Source: Sipunculus nudus (lineage: Eukaryota; Annelida; Sipuncula; Golfingiida; Sipunculidae). From it: a stretch of 64,000 nucleotides of DNA. This document shows, piece after piece, positions 63,435 through 64,000 of this stretch. The translations under genes and the position numbers were made by a program. Each line of letters opens with the position of its first letter. Position 1 is the first letter of the stretch. The stretch covers positions 76,935,056 through 76,999,055 of the forward strand of contig CM049310.1 in NCBI GenBank assembly GCA_026874595.1, given 5' to 3'. The notes beneath the pieces are model-generated. The model made no database searches. It saw only the letters and a list, made by a program, of their open reading frames with translations, and was not told the origin of the DNA.

Positions 63435-64000
63435 TTGTTCACAATATAACTCGCACAATTTTGAAAGAAATTTCATGCAAATTTCTGGGCATTTCGGGAA
63501 TGGGCCAATAAATGAAGTAATTAAATTTCGGTGTGGATCCGGCACATGATCAAGATTCAGGAATGTCATCAATGAATATTCACAAATGTTCAGTCACTTA
63601 TGCACGAATGAACCTGACAATATGGGCCGAATAAGTGACGGGTACATGTATGGTCAAAGACATGAGAAAAACGAAGTAGAATTAAAAAAAAACAACAGAA
63701 GGTCCCGCGTGACAAATTTATCCATGTATGACTCAAAATGGGACACAATCACAAGCTGAATCATTATGGTTAAGTATATGCTGGTGTATATATAACTTAA
63801 ATATAAATATGTAATTGTGTGATGCATGGAACGATAATGTTAATTCAAGCTTCGTGCGTGACGGACAACTTTATCTTATCTTTGAATTCTTCTGTATGCA
63901 TGTTTCTAAATGAAACGGTATTTCTTAAATTGTCACAATTTTCTATTTCGAAATTTGACGGTAACACGAGTAGTCCCCTCCGTTCATAATTCCTAATTGA
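63330..64000. other. Intronic/intergenic with GT microsatellite
   Basis: (GT)n at 63403-63433. No further exon recognised up to the window edge. Confidence 0.5.

Noticed and set aside
63330-63572. 80-codon minus frame
   Set aside because: Contains a His-Thr run from a CA/GT microsatellite and no recognisable domain.

Overview
The window is animal genomic DNA: AT-rich, intron-containing and dominated by transposon remnants. A melatonin-receptor-like GPCR, a dimethylargininase (DDAH) exon, tRNA-derived SINEs, many small inverted-repeat elements and tandem-core 'pearl/HINE-like' elements together suggest a marine bivalve or other lophotrochozoan. That placement is inference; nothing here fixes the species.

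Three protein-coding loci can be supported. (1) 25640-25948, minus strand: the first coding exon of a DDAH-family enzyme, ending at a consensus phase-0 donor; no later exon was recognised at lower coordinates. (2) 43569-44969, plus strand: a complete two-exon class A GPCR of melatonin-receptor-like type (354 residues), with a splice acceptor abutting its ATG, so the 5' UTR must be on an upstream exon. (3) 63329 down to 51990, minus strand: the 3' half of a single-pass membrane protein. It has a membrane-proximal region whose predicted strand/helix order resembles SEA domains, one TM helix and a long basic tail. Its last exons can be joined in more than one way: one product ends in a lysine-rich tail, the other in a PDZ-ligand-type NTEL terminus.

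The rest is intergenic or intronic repeat DNA. From left to right: a near-palindromic MITE (3049-3373); a ~2.3 kb tandem-core element packed with AGGTCA-type half-sites (3725-6023) and a diverged relative (13735-14660); a hAT-type MITE built of AAATAC iterations (10891-11368); a third tandem-core element (14803-16137); a TTTAAAGG-ended MITE (16973-17375); a hAT MITE built of GGTAC iterations with a perfect 8-bp target duplication (17396-18216); a fourth tandem-core element with an ACGG microsatellite (19440-20475); a decayed L1-like LINE (21780-22395, minus); a 901-bp hAT element with perfect 8-bp target duplication (22717-23617); a GACACACGG-motif cluster (20.66 and 24.55-24.71 kb); degenerate tandem repeats (34.3-38.4 kb); a decayed CR1/L2-like LINE with a nested MITE (42.2-43.1 kb); a SINE (45.5-45.9 kb); a large foldback (47.48-48.06 kb); intronic MITEs (55.7-57.2 kb) and a GGACTCGA-iterated hAT-like MITE (59852-60347).

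The most interesting signals are the alternative tails of the membrane protein, the recurrent architecture of hAT-like MITEs whose arms are built from a short iterated motif, and repeat families that carry nuclear-receptor-type half-sites in every unit. I found no CRISPR array, rRNA or convincing functional tRNA gene.
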